NCBI GenBank assembly: GCA_903870545.1
Contig: CAIQDI010000014.1
Location: 1-64,000, forward strand
Direction: 5' to 3'
DNA: 64,000 nt
From: an uncultured Pseudomonadota bacterium
GTDB lineage: Bacteria; Pseudomonadota; Gammaproteobacteria; Methylococcales; Methylomonadaceae
Below are positions 16,072 through 25,456 of this stretch, piece after piece. Each line of letters opens with the position of its first letter. The first letter of the stretch is position 1. A program made the translations under genes and the position numbers. The notes under the pieces are model-generated. The model made no database searches, had not been told where the DNA came from, and saw only the letters and a list, made by a program, of their open reading frames with translations.

Positions 16072-16089
16072 GCCCAATCGGGCTTTTTT
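16072..16089 (+). promoter_or_regulatory. Stem-loop with U-run in the rsmH leader
   Basis: GCCC (16072-16075), AATC loop, GGGC (16080-16083) and six Ts (16084-16089) form a terminator-like structure 30 nt before the rsmH ATG. It would be at about +8 to +26 of a transcript from the 16029 promoter, too close for standard termination. It could instead terminate read-through from rnpB or form a 5' end hairpin. Confidence 0.5.
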
Positions 16090-16119
16090 ATTGCTTTTTA
16101 ACAATGGAAGAATCTGTTA

Positions 16120-17046
16120 ATGATTCATTTATCCGTAATGCTCGAAGAAGCATTGCACCACTTAGCAATTAAACAAGATGGTGTTTACATAGATGGTACA
16201 TTTGGACGGGGCGGACACAGTCAGCGCATTTTAGAAGCCTTGGGCGAAAATGGACGACTGATTGCTTTTGACCGCGACACGACTGCTATTGAATGTGAAC
16301 GCGCTCAACAATTATCTCAAGATTCGCGTTTTCAGTTAGTTCACATGCCCTTTTCTGAAATGGAACGCTTTGTGACTGATGCCGATTTGAATGGAAAAAT
16401 TGATGGCATTTTGCTCGATTTAGGGGTTTCTTCGCCACAACTCGATGATCAATCACGCGGTTTTAGTTTCATGAATGATGGCGCACTCGATATGCGAATG
16501 GATTGTTCACAAGGTTTATCTGCCGCTGAATGGCTAGCGCAAATTGATGAAAAAACCTTAACACACGTTTTATTTGATTTCGGTGAAGAACGCTTTGCAC
16601 GACGAATTGCCAACGCAATTGTCACGACGCGAACAACGCAACCCATTGAAACCACGCGTCAATTAGCAAAATTGATTGAGGATACCATTCCTTTTCGTGA
16701 AAAACATAAACATCCCGCCACACGCACTTTTCAAGCGATTCGCATTGCCATCAATAACGAATTAGGTGAATTGACTTCGGCTTTAGCGCAATCGGCGAAA
16801 CTGCTCAACTCTCAAGGTCGATTAGTGGTTATTTCGTTCCATTCGCTGGAAGACCGCATTGTTAAACGCTTCATGCGCGATGAATCGGGCGTAAAACGTA
16901 ATGTGGGCAAATTACCAATTAAAGAAATAGACATCGAAAAAGGCGTTTTGAACGTGTTAAGCAAAGCCATCAAACCGAGCGACTCTGAAATTTTGCAAAA
17001 TCCGCGCTCGCGCAGTGCGGTTTTGCGTGTCGCTGAACGAGTTTGA
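16120..17046 (+). CDS. rsmH: 16S rRNA m4C1402 methyltransferase RsmH (MraW)
   Basis: RsmH (308 residues) makes N4-methyl-C1402 in 16S rRNA. Family motifs are [29 protein letters not shown] (SAM site), [36 protein letters not shown] and [14 protein letters not shown]. It is the first gene of the dcw cluster here because mraZ, which usually precedes it, is absent. ftsL begins 4 nt after its stop. Confidence 0.96.
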   Translation: MIHLSVMLEEALHHLAIKQDGVYIDGTFGRGGHSQRILEALGENGRLIAFDRDTTAIECERAQQLSQDSRFQLVHMPFSEMERFVTDADLNGKIDGILLDLGVSSPQLDDQSRGFSFMNDGALDMRMDCSQGLSAAEWLAQIDEKTLTHVLFDFGEERFARRIANAIVTTRTTQPIETTRQLAKLIEDTIPFREKHKHPATRTFQAIRIAINNELGELTSALAQSAKLLNSQGRLVVISFHSLEDRIVKRFMRDESGVKRNVGKLPIKEIDIEKGVLNVLSKAIKPSDSEILQNPRSRSAVLRVAERV

Positions 17047-17050
17047 TTTT

Positions 17051-17317
17051 ATGGCGCGTTTTTTCGGCATCGGTGTTTTAATTTCCATGTTGCTGGTATC
17101 GGCACTTATGGTGATTTATAAAAAATATAATTCACGCCTTATTTTTATCGAAATCCAAAAACAAGAAAAAGCCTTAGACCAATACGAAGTCGCGTGGGGA
17201 CAATTACAACTTGAGCTGACTACGCTCGCCGAACAAAATCGTGTTGAACAAATCGCCCGCGAACAGCTGAAATTAGTGCTGCCCTCGCGCGAAAAAATCA
17301 TTTATATCAAACCATGA
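17051..17317 (+). CDS. ftsL: Cell division protein FtsL
   Basis: A small bitopic division protein (88 residues) of the FtsQLB complex. It has one N-terminal membrane helix (GIGVLISMLLVSALMVIY) and a periplasmic leucine-zipper coiled coil (KALDQYEVAWGQLQLELTTL), then the typical ending EQIAREQLKLVLP. The start is ATG at 17051; the upstream extension of the frame overlaps rsmH. Its stop overlaps the ftsI start by 4 nt (ATGA). Confidence 0.9.
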   Translation: MARFFGIGVLISMLLVSALMVIYKKYNSRLIFIEIQKQEKALDQYEVAWGQLQLELTTLAEQNRVEQIAREQLKLVLPSREKIIYIKP

Positions 17318-19035
17318 AGTATCAACGCCATAAAAACGAAGCCACATTATTCACCTATGATTATTCAGCGCGGCGGCGTTGGCTTTTGGGTGTCATTATT
17401 GCTGGAATGCTGATTTTAGTTGGTAAAGCAGTCAGTTTGCAGGTTTTTGACAAAGAATTTTTAAAAGAACAAGGCGATATGCGCCACATCAGCGATGTTC
17501 CCGTGTTTGCGTATCGTGGCATGATTCGAGATAGAAATGGTGCGCCGTTGGCAATTAGTACGCCGGTTGAATCGATTTGGATTAACCCGCAAGAATTCAA
17601 AGTTGCCACACGCCAGCAAATTAAACAGCTCGAACGCTTATTAAATTTAGAAACCGGCAAAGTGGACGATTTATTAACCGATCCGCACAAACAATTTGCG
17701 TATGTGGCGCGACAAGTTAGCCCGAATTTAGCGGAACAAGTGAAAAGTTTAAAATTGTCTGGCGTGTATTCCGAACGCGAATTCAAGCGTTTTTATCCAA
17801 CGGGCGGCGTGGCGGCACATTTAATTGGTTTCACCGATTTAGACGACAAAGGACAAGAAGGTTTAGAAGCCGCCTACGACCATTTACTACGCGGTGTGGC
17901 CGGAAGTAAGCGCGTCATTCGGGACGGAAAACGACAAATTATTGATGATGTTGAAAATATCAAAGAACCCGTCGCCGGTAAAACGTTAGAATTAAGCATT
18001 GATCAACGTATTCAGTATTTGGCGTATCGAGAATTAGCGCACGCGGTCACAATCAATCACGCAAAATCCGCTTCATTGGTGGTTTTAGATGCAAAAAATG
18101 GTGAAATTTTAGCCGCCGTCAATCAACCGTCTTTCAATCCCAATATGCGAAAAAGTTTAAAAGAAAATTTATACCGTAATCGAGCATTGACCGATGTTTT
18201 TGAACCGGGTTCAACAGTCAAACCGTTTGTTGTCGCGGCGGCGTTGGATGGACATTATGTTCGCCCCGACGAAACCTTTGAAACCAACGGCAGTTTTGAA
18301 ATCGGCACGCACGTCGTCAAAGATACGCACAATTATGGCACGTTAGATTTAACGGGTGTAATCAAAAAATCCAGCAATATCGGCGTGAGTCAAATGGCGT
18401 TACGAATGCCGCCCAAGTATTTTTGGGAAGTTTATCACCAACTTGGTTTCGGTGAATCAACTGCTTCAGGCTTTCCAACCGAAGCCAGCGGCAGTCTGTT
18501 GGATTATTCGCAGTGGAAACCGTTTGACAGTGCAACCCTTTCATTTGGTTATGGTTTAAGTACAACTGCATTGCAATTAGCGCGTTCTTATACCGCGCTG
18601 GCGGATAACGGAATTTTACATTCGGTAAGTTTATTTAAACGTGATGAAGATCCGGAACCAAAACGCATTTTCACCAGTCGCACCGCAAAAAGCGTTCGTG
18701 CCATGATGGAAACGGTTATTACCAAAGACGGCACGGCATACGAAGCGCGAGTGGATGGTTACAGCGTGGCGGGAAAAACAGGAACGGTTAAAAAAGCAGG
18801 CGCAGGCGGTTATGTTGAAAACAGTTATTTTTCAGTTTTTGCAGGCATGGCACCGGCGAGTAATCCGCGTTTAATTATTGTCGTGATGATTGACGAACCT
18901 TCGGCTGGTCAGTATTACGGCGGAATTGTGTCCGCACCCGTTTTTTCAAAAGTGATGAGCGGCGCGTTACGAGTTCTCGAAGTTTCGCCCGATCAATCGG
19001 ACAATATGCCAGTTTTGTTAATGGGTAAAAACTAA
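17314..19035 (+). CDS. ftsI: Peptidoglycan D,D-transpeptidase FtsI (PBP3)
   Basis: The septal class B penicillin-binding protein, partner of FtsW. The 573 residues comprise a cytoplasmic tail, a membrane helix (LLGVIIAGMLILVGKAVSLQV), the pedestal or dimerisation domain with RGMIRDRNGAPLA, and the transpeptidase. The transpeptidase has nucleophile Ser300 in EPGSTVKPF, SSNIG and KTGT (Lys488). Its stop overlaps the murE ATG by one base (TAATG), which suggests translational coupling. Confidence 0.96.
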   Translation: MKYQRHKNEATLFTYDYSARRRWLLGVIIAGMLILVGKAVSLQVFDKEFLKEQGDMRHISDVPVFAYRGMIRDRNGAPLAISTPVESIWINPQEFKVATRQQIKQLERLLNLETGKVDDLLTDPHKQFAYVARQVSPNLAEQVKSLKLSGVYSEREFKRFYPTGGVAAHLIGFTDLDDKGQEGLEAAYDHLLRGVAGSKRVIRDGKRQIIDDVENIKEPVAGKTLELSIDQRIQYLAYRELAHAVTINHAKSASLVVLDAKNGEILAAVNQPSFNPNMRKSLKENLYRNRALTDVFEPGSTVKPFVVAAALDGHYVRPDETFETNGSFEIGTHVVKDTHNYGTLDLTGVIKKSSNIGVSQMALRMPPKYFWEVYHQLGFGESTASGFPTEASGSLLDYSQWKPFDSATLSFGYGLSTTALQLARSYTALADNGILHSVSLFKRDEDPEPKRIFTSRTAKSVRAMMETVITKDGTAYEARVDGYSVAGKTGTVKKAGAGGYVENSYFSVFAGMAPASNPRLIIVVMIDEPSAGQYYGGIVSAPVFSKVMSGALRVLEVSPDQSDNMPVLLMGKN

Positions 19036-20489
19036 TGAATATTTCAGATTTTCTCGATTTTGACAGCGATTTAAACGTTTCCGGTTTGACGCTAAACAGC
19101 AATGAATGCGGCGAAGGATTCTTATTTGTTGCGTTGAAAGGCACAAATCACCACGGTTTAAATTACGCAAAATCAGCCATTGCAAAAGGCGCAATTGCCG
19201 TTTTATTCGACAGCGAACAGGCAGAATTAGCGGACGAAATGCTTGCTGATTTAAACGTTTTGAAAATTCCTGTTACTGATTTGGCAGAAAAATTAGGTGA
19301 AATTGCCGCTCGTTTTTATGGTGAACCTTCACACAAAATAAACGTCATCGGCATTACCGGCACAAATGGCAAAACCTCGTGCAGTCAATTTTTAGCGCAA
19401 GCCTTAGAAAATAGTGGCGTAATTGGCACCATCGGTTGGGGAAAAGTTGGCGAATTAAAACAAACCTTAAACACCACGCCCGATGCGTTAGCCGTTCAAA
19501 AAATGTTAGCCACGTTGAAAAATGAAGGCTGTGAAAACGTCGCAATGGAAGTTTCGTCGCACGGTTTAGCGCAAAGTCGTGTCAATGGCGTGCAGTTCAA
19601 AGGCGCGATTTTTACCAATTTTAGCCGCGACCATTTGGATTATCACGGCACGATGGCAGCGTATTTAGAAACCAAATTAAAATTGTTCGACGCGCCACAA
19701 TTGGAATTTGCAGTTATCAATTTAGACGACGAAGTCAGCGAACAAATCATTGCTGCGATTCCTGAAAACGTAGAAGTTATCGGCGTTACCACGACGGGAA
19801 AACAATCGCTGCGCGGTCAAACATTACGCGCGGAAAACATAGAATTAAATTTAAGCGGCATTCAATTTGACGTATTTTGGCAAAATCAAAAATGTGTTTT
19901 ACACGTTCCATTGATTGGGCTTTTTAATTTAGAAAATGTGTTGTGCGTGTTAGCAGTTATGTTGAAATCAGGCGTTGAACTCGAAGAATCCGCAAAACGC
20001 TTAACCCATTTAAAAGCTGTAAATGGACGCATGGAACGTTTTGGCGGCGACAAAAATCAGCCACTCGTTATCGTCGATTACGCCCACACGCCCGACGCGC
20101 TCGAAAAAGTGTTACGCAGTTTGCGCTCGCACACATTGGGAAAATTAGGCGTAGTTTTTGGTTGCGGTGGAAATCGTGACAGCGGCAAACGTTCGCAAAT
20201 GGGACGAGTTGCGGAACAATTTGCCGATTGGGTAATTATCACCGACGACAACCCGCGCTTTGAATTAAGCGAAACTATTGTGCGAGATATTTTAGGCGGT
20301 TTTTCTAACTATTATGAAGCTGACATTATTTACGACCGAGCAAACGCTATTCACAACGCAATCGAAAGAGCCGCTGCGCAAGATTGCGTTTTAATTGCGG
20401 GCAAAGGTCACGAAGATTACCAAGAAATTAACGGCGTGAAATTCCCTTTTAATGACGCAGAATGTGTCCGCGAAATACTAGCGCAATGA
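19035..20489 (+). CDS. murE: UDP-MurNAc-L-Ala-D-Glu:meso-diaminopimelate ligase MurE
   Basis: A cytoplasmic Mur ligase (484 residues) adding the third residue of the stem peptide. ATP site GITGTNGKTSC, central SSHGLAQSRVNGV with TNFSRDHLDYHG, and C-terminal DYAHTPDALE and GCGGNRDSGKR follow family order. The specificity motif is DNPR (TDDNPRFELSE), which marks meso-diaminopimelate over lysine. The stop overlaps the murF ATG (ATGA). Confidence 0.97.
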   Translation: MNISDFLDFDSDLNVSGLTLNSNECGEGFLFVALKGTNHHGLNYAKSAIAKGAIAVLFDSEQAELADEMLADLNVLKIPVTDLAEKLGEIAARFYGEPSHKINVIGITGTNGKTSCSQFLAQALENSGVIGTIGWGKVGELKQTLNTTPDALAVQKMLATLKNEGCENVAMEVSSHGLAQSRVNGVQFKGAIFTNFSRDHLDYHGTMAAYLETKLKLFDAPQLEFAVINLDDEVSEQIIAAIPENVEVIGVTTTGKQSLRGQTLRAENIELNLSGIQFDVFWQNQKCVLHVPLIGLFNLENVLCVLAVMLKSGVELEESAKRLTHLKAVNGRMERFGGDKNQPLVIVDYAHTPDALEKVLRSLRSHTLGKLGVVFGCGGNRDSGKRSQMGRVAEQFADWVIITDDNPRFELSETIVRDILGGFSNYYEADIIYDRANAIHNAIERAAAQDCVLIAGKGHEDYQEINGVKFPFNDAECVREILAQ

Positions 20490-21853
20490 TGATTGAAATG
20501 ACTTTGAGTGAAATCGCCGCTTGCGTGACTGGCACATTGATTGGCGAAGATGTTTTGGTAAATGGCGTAAGTATCGACACGCGCACATTGAAAAATAGAC
20601 AACTTTACATTGCGATTGAAGGTAAAAATTTCGATGGTCACAATTTTATTGAATTAGCCGAACAAGCTGGCGCGAGTGCTGTTTTAACGCATAAAAAATT
20701 AGAAACAAATTTGCCGCAAATTTTAGTCAACGACACGCATTTGGCGTTGGCGAAATTAGCGGGTGCGTGGCGCGAAAAAATGGATTTGAAAATTATCGGC
20801 GTAACGGGCAGTAACGGCAAAACGACTACGAAAGAAATGCTCGCGGCGATTTTGAGCGTTAATAATTCGGTGCTTTTTACGCAAGGTAATTTAAATAACG
20901 ACATCGGCGTGCCATTAACTTTATTGAAATTATCGCCCGAACATCGTTACGCTGTCATTGAAATGGGCGCGAATCACGCGGGCGAAATTGCTTACACCAG
21001 CCGTTTCGTAAAAGCCGATGCGGCGATTATTACCAACGTGGGCGCGGCACATTTAGAAGGTTTTGGTGATGTGAACGGCGTGGCACGAGCAAAAGGCGAA
21101 ATCATTGAAACGCTAAATATCAACGGCGTGGCGGTTTTAAATGTTGACGATGCGTTTTTTGATTATTGGCACAGCGTCGCCGATTCACGCAAAGTTATTA
21201 GCTTTGGAATTGAAAATATCGCCGACGTTTTTGCTAAAAATATCGATGTTAAAATTGAAAATCACGAATTCGTCACGCGCTTTGATTTGAAAACTGCGAA
21301 CGGTGAAATTAGTGTTAATTTACCTTTGGCTGGCAATCACAACGTTTTAAATGCGCTAGCGGCAACAGCGGCAACGTTAGCAATCGGCATTTCACTCGAC
21401 CAAATCAAACAAGGTTTAGAAACGATGTCGCCCGTCAACGGACGATTGCAATTGTTGCGCGGACGTTTAGGAAGTTGGATTATCAACGACACTTACAACG
21501 CTAACACCGCGTCATTAAAAGCGGCATTAGACGTTTTAGCAAAATGCGACGGCGAACTTTGGGTAATTTTGGGCGCGTTTGGTGAATTGGGCGACGACAC
21601 CGAAAAGTTGCATTTTGAAATGGGCGAAACCTTGAAAAATTGCGGCGTGAAACGCTTGTTTGCGGTGGGTGAATTAACCAAACAAACTGTCGCCGCTTTT
21701 GGTGAAAACGCCCAACATTTTGCGTCACAAACTGAATTACTCAACACCATCACACCTTTATTAACAGGCAATGAAACTATTTTAATCAAAGGTTCACGAT
21801 CGCAACGTATGGAAAATATAACAACCGCTTTAGTTGAACCCACAGGATTTTAA
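20486..21853 (+). CDS. murF: UDP-MurNAc-tripeptide:D-Ala-D-Ala ligase MurF
   Basis: The last cytoplasmic Mur ligase (455 residues), adding D-Ala-D-Ala. Motifs are [51 protein letters not shown] and the C-terminal [16 protein letters not shown]. Tandem ATGs at 20486 and 20489 follow the murE stop overlap; 20486 is used. mraY starts 4 nt after the stop. Confidence 0.96.
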   Translation: MMIEMTLSEIAACVTGTLIGEDVLVNGVSIDTRTLKNRQLYIAIEGKNFDGHNFIELAEQAGASAVLTHKKLETNLPQILVNDTHLALAKLAGAWREKMDLKIIGVTGSNGKTTTKEMLAAILSVNNSVLFTQGNLNNDIGVPLTLLKLSPEHRYAVIEMGANHAGEIAYTSRFVKADAAIITNVGAAHLEGFGDVNGVARAKGEIIETLNINGVAVLNVDDAFFDYWHSVADSRKVISFGIENIADVFAKNIDVKIENHEFVTRFDLKTANGEISVNLPLAGNHNVLNALAATAATLAIGISLDQIKQGLETMSPVNGRLQLLRGRLGSWIINDTYNANTASLKAALDVLAKCDGELWVILGAFGELGDDTEKLHFEMGETLKNCGVKRLFAVGELTKQTVAAFGENAQHFASQTELLNTITPLLTGNETILIKGSRSQRMENITTALVEPTGF

Positions 21854-21857
21854 GCCC

Positions 21858-22940
21858 ATGCTATTTTATTTCGCCGATTACCTAAACAGCTTCGATAGTG
21901 GTTTTCACGTTTTCCATTATTTAACATTTCGCGCCATTTTGGCGGTTCTGACTTCACTGATTATTTCATTTATGATTGGTCCATGGATGATTCGTAAATT
22001 GAGTCGTGAAAAAATTGGGCAAAGCATTCGTGTACTGGGCCCCGAAACGCATTATGAAAAAGCGGGAACGCCGACGATGGGTGGCGCGTTAATTTTAGTG
22101 GCGATTACGATTACGACCTTGTTGTGGGCGGACTTGAGCAATCGTTATATTTGGGTAATTTTGCTAGTGACGCTCGGTTATGGCGTAATCGGTTTTATTG
22201 ACGATTATCGAAAAGTGATTAAAGGTAACAGCGACGGACTTTCAGCACGATCAAAATATTTGTGGCAGTCGATTATTGGTTTTTCCGCCGCGTTATTTTT
22301 GTTTAAAACGGCAACTTTGCCTGCTGAAACACAGTTGATTGTGCCATTTTTCAAAGATGTTGTGTTTGACATGGGCTGGTTTTATGTGGTTTTTGTCTAT
22401 TTCGTGATTGTCGGCACAAGCAACGCGGTTAATCTCACCGATGGGCTAGACGGTTTGGCGATTATGCCAACGGTCATGGTGGCGACGGGGTTAGGTGTGT
22501 TTGCGTATTTGTCGGGACACGCGACATTTTCGCAGTATTTAGCCATTCCATCGTTGCCGCACGCGGGCGAATTAGTGATTTTTTGCGCGGCATTAGTGGG
22601 CGCAGGACTAGGGTTTTTATGGTTTAACACTTATCCCGCGATGGTTTTCATGGGCGACGTGGGCGCATTATCGTTAGGCGCGGCATTAGGCGTGTTGGCG
22701 GTTTTAGTTCGCCAAGAAATCGTTCTCGTCATTATGGGCGGCGTATTTGTGATGGAAACGTTGTCGGTCATGATTCAAGTTTTGTCATTCAAATTAACCG
22801 GAAAACGTGTTTTTAGAATGGCTCCAATTCACCATCATTTTGAACTGAAAGGCTGGCCCGAACCGCGTGTGATTGTGCGTTTTTGGATTATCACCGTGAT
22901 TTTGGTGCTGATTGGTTTAGCTACGTTGAAATTGAGATAA
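21858..22940 (+). CDS. mraY: Phospho-MurNAc-pentapeptide transferase MraY
   Basis: An integral membrane enzyme making lipid I from UDP-MurNAc-pentapeptide and undecaprenyl phosphate. From ATG at 21858 the protein is exactly 360 residues, the E. coli length, with about ten membrane helices. Motifs include [46 protein letters not shown] and the [13 protein letters not shown] loop. The in-frame extension into murF is rejected. Confidence 0.97.
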   Translation: MLFYFADYLNSFDSGFHVFHYLTFRAILAVLTSLIISFMIGPWMIRKLSREKIGQSIRVLGPETHYEKAGTPTMGGALILVAITITTLLWADLSNRYIWVILLVTLGYGVIGFIDDYRKVIKGNSDGLSARSKYLWQSIIGFSAALFLFKTATLPAETQLIVPFFKDVVFDMGWFYVVFVYFVIVGTSNAVNLTDGLDGLAIMPTVMVATGLGVFAYLSGHATFSQYLAIPSLPHAGELVIFCAALVGAGLGFLWFNTYPAMVFMGDVGALSLGAALGVLAVLVRQEIVLVIMGGVFVMETLSVMIQVLSFKLTGKRVFRMAPIHHHFELKGWPEPRVIVRFWIITVILVLIGLATLKLR

Positions 22941-22943
22941 ATC

Positions 22944-24290
22944 ATGAAAAATATCTTAAAAGAAAAATTCGATTTAACCGCCAATTCTAAAATAATCGTC
23001 GTTGGCGAAGGCATTACCGGAACATCCGTTGCAAAATTTTTAGAATCGCTCGCGTTGCCTTTTTCGATTGTCGATAGCCGAAAAGCGGCTTTCACGTTTG
23101 AAACGTTCAAAGGTGCGACACATTTAATCGTCAGCCCAGGCGTTGCGCTTTCTGAACCGACCATTGCCGACGCTTTAAATTCTGGCACGAAGTTAATCAG
23201 CGATATTGATTTATTCGCAGCGGTTGTAAATGTGCCAATCGTTGGAATTACGGGCGCAAACGGCAAAAGTACCGTGACCACCATGCTCGGCGATATGGCG
23301 CGAACTTGTGGCAAAAATGTTGGCGTGGGCGGAAATTTAGGCAAACCCGCTTTAGATTTATTAGACGACACGGCGGAATTGTACGTTTTAGAATTATCGA
23401 GTTTTCAACTTGAACGCTCGCACGTTTTGAACGCGGCAGCGGCAACGGTTTTGAACATTTCCGCCGACCATTTAGATCGTCACGACGATTTGGAAAATTA
23501 CGCAAAAGCCAAACAAGCCATTTTTAGCGGCGACGGCGTGATGATTTTAAATTCGGATGATGAAATGGTTTCAGCAATGTTCAATTCAACGCGCAAAACG
23601 ATTACCTTTTCAATTAAACAAAAAGCGGATTTTTATTTAGCTAACCATAATTTAATGCACGGCGAAAACGTTTTAATGTCGCTTGCGGATTTACCACTCG
23701 AAGGAAAACACAATGCCGCGAATGCGTTGGCAGCGTTGGCATTAGGCACTGCAATCGGTTTAGATTCTGTGTTGTGTGTGACCGCTTTAAAAAATTTCAA
23801 AGCCTTAAATCACCGAATGCAAAAAGTCAGCACCAAAAATGGTATCAACTGGGTGAATGATTCCAAAGCCACGAATATTGGCGCGTGCATTGCCGCGTTG
23901 GAAGGTTACGACGAAAAAGTTATTTTAATCGCGGGCGGTGAAGGCAAAGGGCAAGACATGAACGAACTCGCGCCCGTCATTTTCGCTAAAGCCAAAGCGG
24001 TCATTTTAATCGGCAAAGACGCTCCACAAATTGAAACCGCAATTGAAATGATGTGCGAGGCGATTGCAACGACTTCGTTTAATTTACTGCCGAACAGGCA
24101 GCTTAGAAATGAAATTGTGCCTGCTTATCACGCCCAAGATATGCAAGAAGTCGTTGCAATCGCGTCGCACATTGGCAAATCCGGCGACACGGTTTTATTA
24201 TCGCCAGCCTGTGCTAGCCTTGATCAATATAAAAATTATCAAGACCGTGGCAACCAATTTGCACAAGCGATTGAGGCGTTACCAGCGTGA
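22944..24290 (+). CDS. murD: UDP-MurNAc-L-Ala:D-Glu ligase MurD with an inserted peptide
   Basis: MurD (448 residues) adds D-glutamate to UDP-MurNAc-L-Ala. ATP site GITGANGKSTVTTMLG, LELSSFQLERSH, WVNDSKATNIGA and LSPACASLDQYKNYQDRGNQF are all present. Between IGKDAPQIE and SGDTVLLSPAC there are about 23 more residues than in E. coli MurD. The extra peptide includes FNLLPNRQLRNE, encoded by the CRISPR-repeat-like element at 24078-24120. The frame is intact, so the enzyme is presumably active with a surface loop. The stop overlaps the ftsW GTG start. Confidence 0.95.
   Translation: MKNILKEKFDLTANSKIIVVGEGITGTSVAKFLESLALPFSIVDSRKAAFTFETFKGATHLIVSPGVALSEPTIADALNSGTKLISDIDLFAAVVNVPIVGITGANGKSTVTTMLGDMARTCGKNVGVGGNLGKPALDLLDDTAELYVLELSSFQLERSHVLNAAAATVLNISADHLDRHDDLENYAKAKQAIFSGDGVMILNSDDEMVSAMFNSTRKTITFSIKQKADFYLANHNLMHGENVLMSLADLPLEGKHNAANALAALALGTAIGLDSVLCVTALKNFKALNHRMQKVSTKNGINWVNDSKATNIGACIAALEGYDEKVILIAGGEGKGQDMNELAPVIFAKAKAVILIGKDAPQIETAIEMMCEAIATTSFNLLPNRQLRNEIVPAYHAQDMQEVVAIASHIGKSGDTVLLSPACASLDQYKNYQDRGNQFAQAIEALPA
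24078..24120 (+). repeat. Palindromic element with a type I-F CRISPR-repeat-like core, in frame inside murD
   Basis: CTGCC-GAACA-GGCAG (24087-24101) followed by CTTAGAAA (24102-24109). Over 24082-24109 this matches the common type I-F repeat pattern at about 26 of 28 positions, counting its variable loop bases as free; that comparison is from memory. The flanks resemble those of the rnpB copy (TTTAATT before, TGA then TTGT after). The element adds in-frame codons and no stop. Confidence 0.75.
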
Positions 24291-25456
24291 TAAAACGCGA
24301 AAAATCAACAACATTTCGTTTCAAACTTCACACAGATTCCGTTTTGGTGTTGGTGAGTTTTAGTTTGTTATTGATTGGCTTTGTGATGGTTTCATCTGCG
24401 TCGTTGCATTTGGGCGCGAAAATGAACAGTGATACGCTTTATTATCCCAAACGCCAATTCGCGCACATGGTTTTAGGCTTAATTTCTGCCATTTTTGTGG
24501 CATATCGCCCCATGCACTTTTGGAAAACATACGGCGGACGTGCGTTCATATTTAGCGTATTTTTGTTACTCGTCGTTTTGATTCCAGGTTTAGGCGTAAA
24601 AGTAAACGGCAGTACGCGCTGGTTAAATATCCCCGGTTTTAGGATTCAAGTTTCTGAAATTGTGAAATTTTTCACCGTCATTTTCATGGCGAATTATGTC
24701 ACGCTGCAACAAAAAACCGTGCAAGAATCGCCAATGGCATTGTTACAGCCGCTGGGGATTTTTACCGTCGTCAGTTTTTTGTTGTTGCTGGAACCTGATT
24801 TTGGCTCGTCTGTGGTGATTTTAGTTATCGTGATGGGAGTCATGTTTCTAGCGGGCGCACGACTTTTACAATTTATCGCATTACTGTCCATCGTGGGTGC
24901 ATTGGCGGGCATGCTGGTGTATTTTTCACCCTACCGCTGGCAGCGTGTCACCAGTTTCATGGATCCGTGGGCTGATCCGCTGAAAACAGGTTTTCAATTG
25001 GTGCAAGCCTTGATTTCATTTGGGCGCGGCGAGTGGTTTGGCGTAGGTTTGGGAAATGGTTTACAGAAATTATTTTATTTACCCGAAGCACACACCGACT
25101 TTTTATTCTCGGTGGTTGCTGAAGAATTAGGACTGGTCGGCGTGGTGACAATTATCGGATTATTTGCCACATTTGTTTGGAAAGCCTTTGCAATCGGTGT
25201 GGCGGCTGAAAAAACAGGTGAACGTTTTTCTGCTTTTATCGCTTACGGCATCGGTATTTGGTTTGGCTTTCAGGCATTTGTAAATATGGGCGTAAACATG
25301 GGTTTATTGCCCACGAAAGGATTGACGTTGCCGCTGATGAGTTACGGCGGCGGCAGTATGATGATTATGTGTTGCGCGGTGGCGTTGTTATTTCGGATTC
25401 ATCACGAAATCACCGAACATAACGCAAATTTACCAAAGGGTTATTGGCATGACTAA
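24287..25456 (+). CDS. ftsW: Septal peptidoglycan polymerase FtsW
   Basis: A SEDS-family glycosyltransferase (389 residues) that polymerises lipid II at the septum with FtsI. It has about ten membrane helices, and the family segments YPKRQFAHMVLG, NGSTRWLNIPGFRIQ, LLLEPDFGSSVVI, PEAHTDFLFSVVAEELG and GLLPTKGLTLPLMSYGGGSM. GTG at 24287 overlaps the murD stop as GTGA. It overlaps murG by 8 nt. Confidence 0.96.
   Translation: MIKREKSTTFRFKLHTDSVLVLVSFSLLLIGFVMVSSASLHLGAKMNSDTLYYPKRQFAHMVLGLISAIFVAYRPMHFWKTYGGRAFIFSVFLLLVVLIPGLGVKVNGSTRWLNIPGFRIQVSEIVKFFTVIFMANYVTLQQKTVQESPMALLQPLGIFTVVSFLLLLEPDFGSSVVILVIVMGVMFLAGARLLQFIALLSIVGALAGMLVYFSPYRWQRVTSFMDPWADPLKTGFQLVQALISFGRGEWFGVGLGNGLQKLFYLPEAHTDFLFSVVAEELGLVGVVTIIGLFATFVWKAFAIGVAAEKTGERFSAFIAYGIGIWFGFQAFVNMGVNMGLLPTKGLTLPLMSYGGGSMMIMCCAVALLFRIHHEITEHNANLPKGYWHD

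Noticed and set aside
19214..19224. GAACAGGCAG in murE as a third copy of the palindromic element
   Set aside because: Only the loop and right arm match. The left arm CTGCY and the CTTAGAA tail are absent, and the codons fit MurE without an insertion.
15816..24109. A CRISPR array based on the I-F-like repeats
   Set aside because: The two repeats are 8 kb apart, lie inside rnpB and murD, and have no regularly spaced neighbours, leader or cas genes. They are reported as solo palindromic elements instead.
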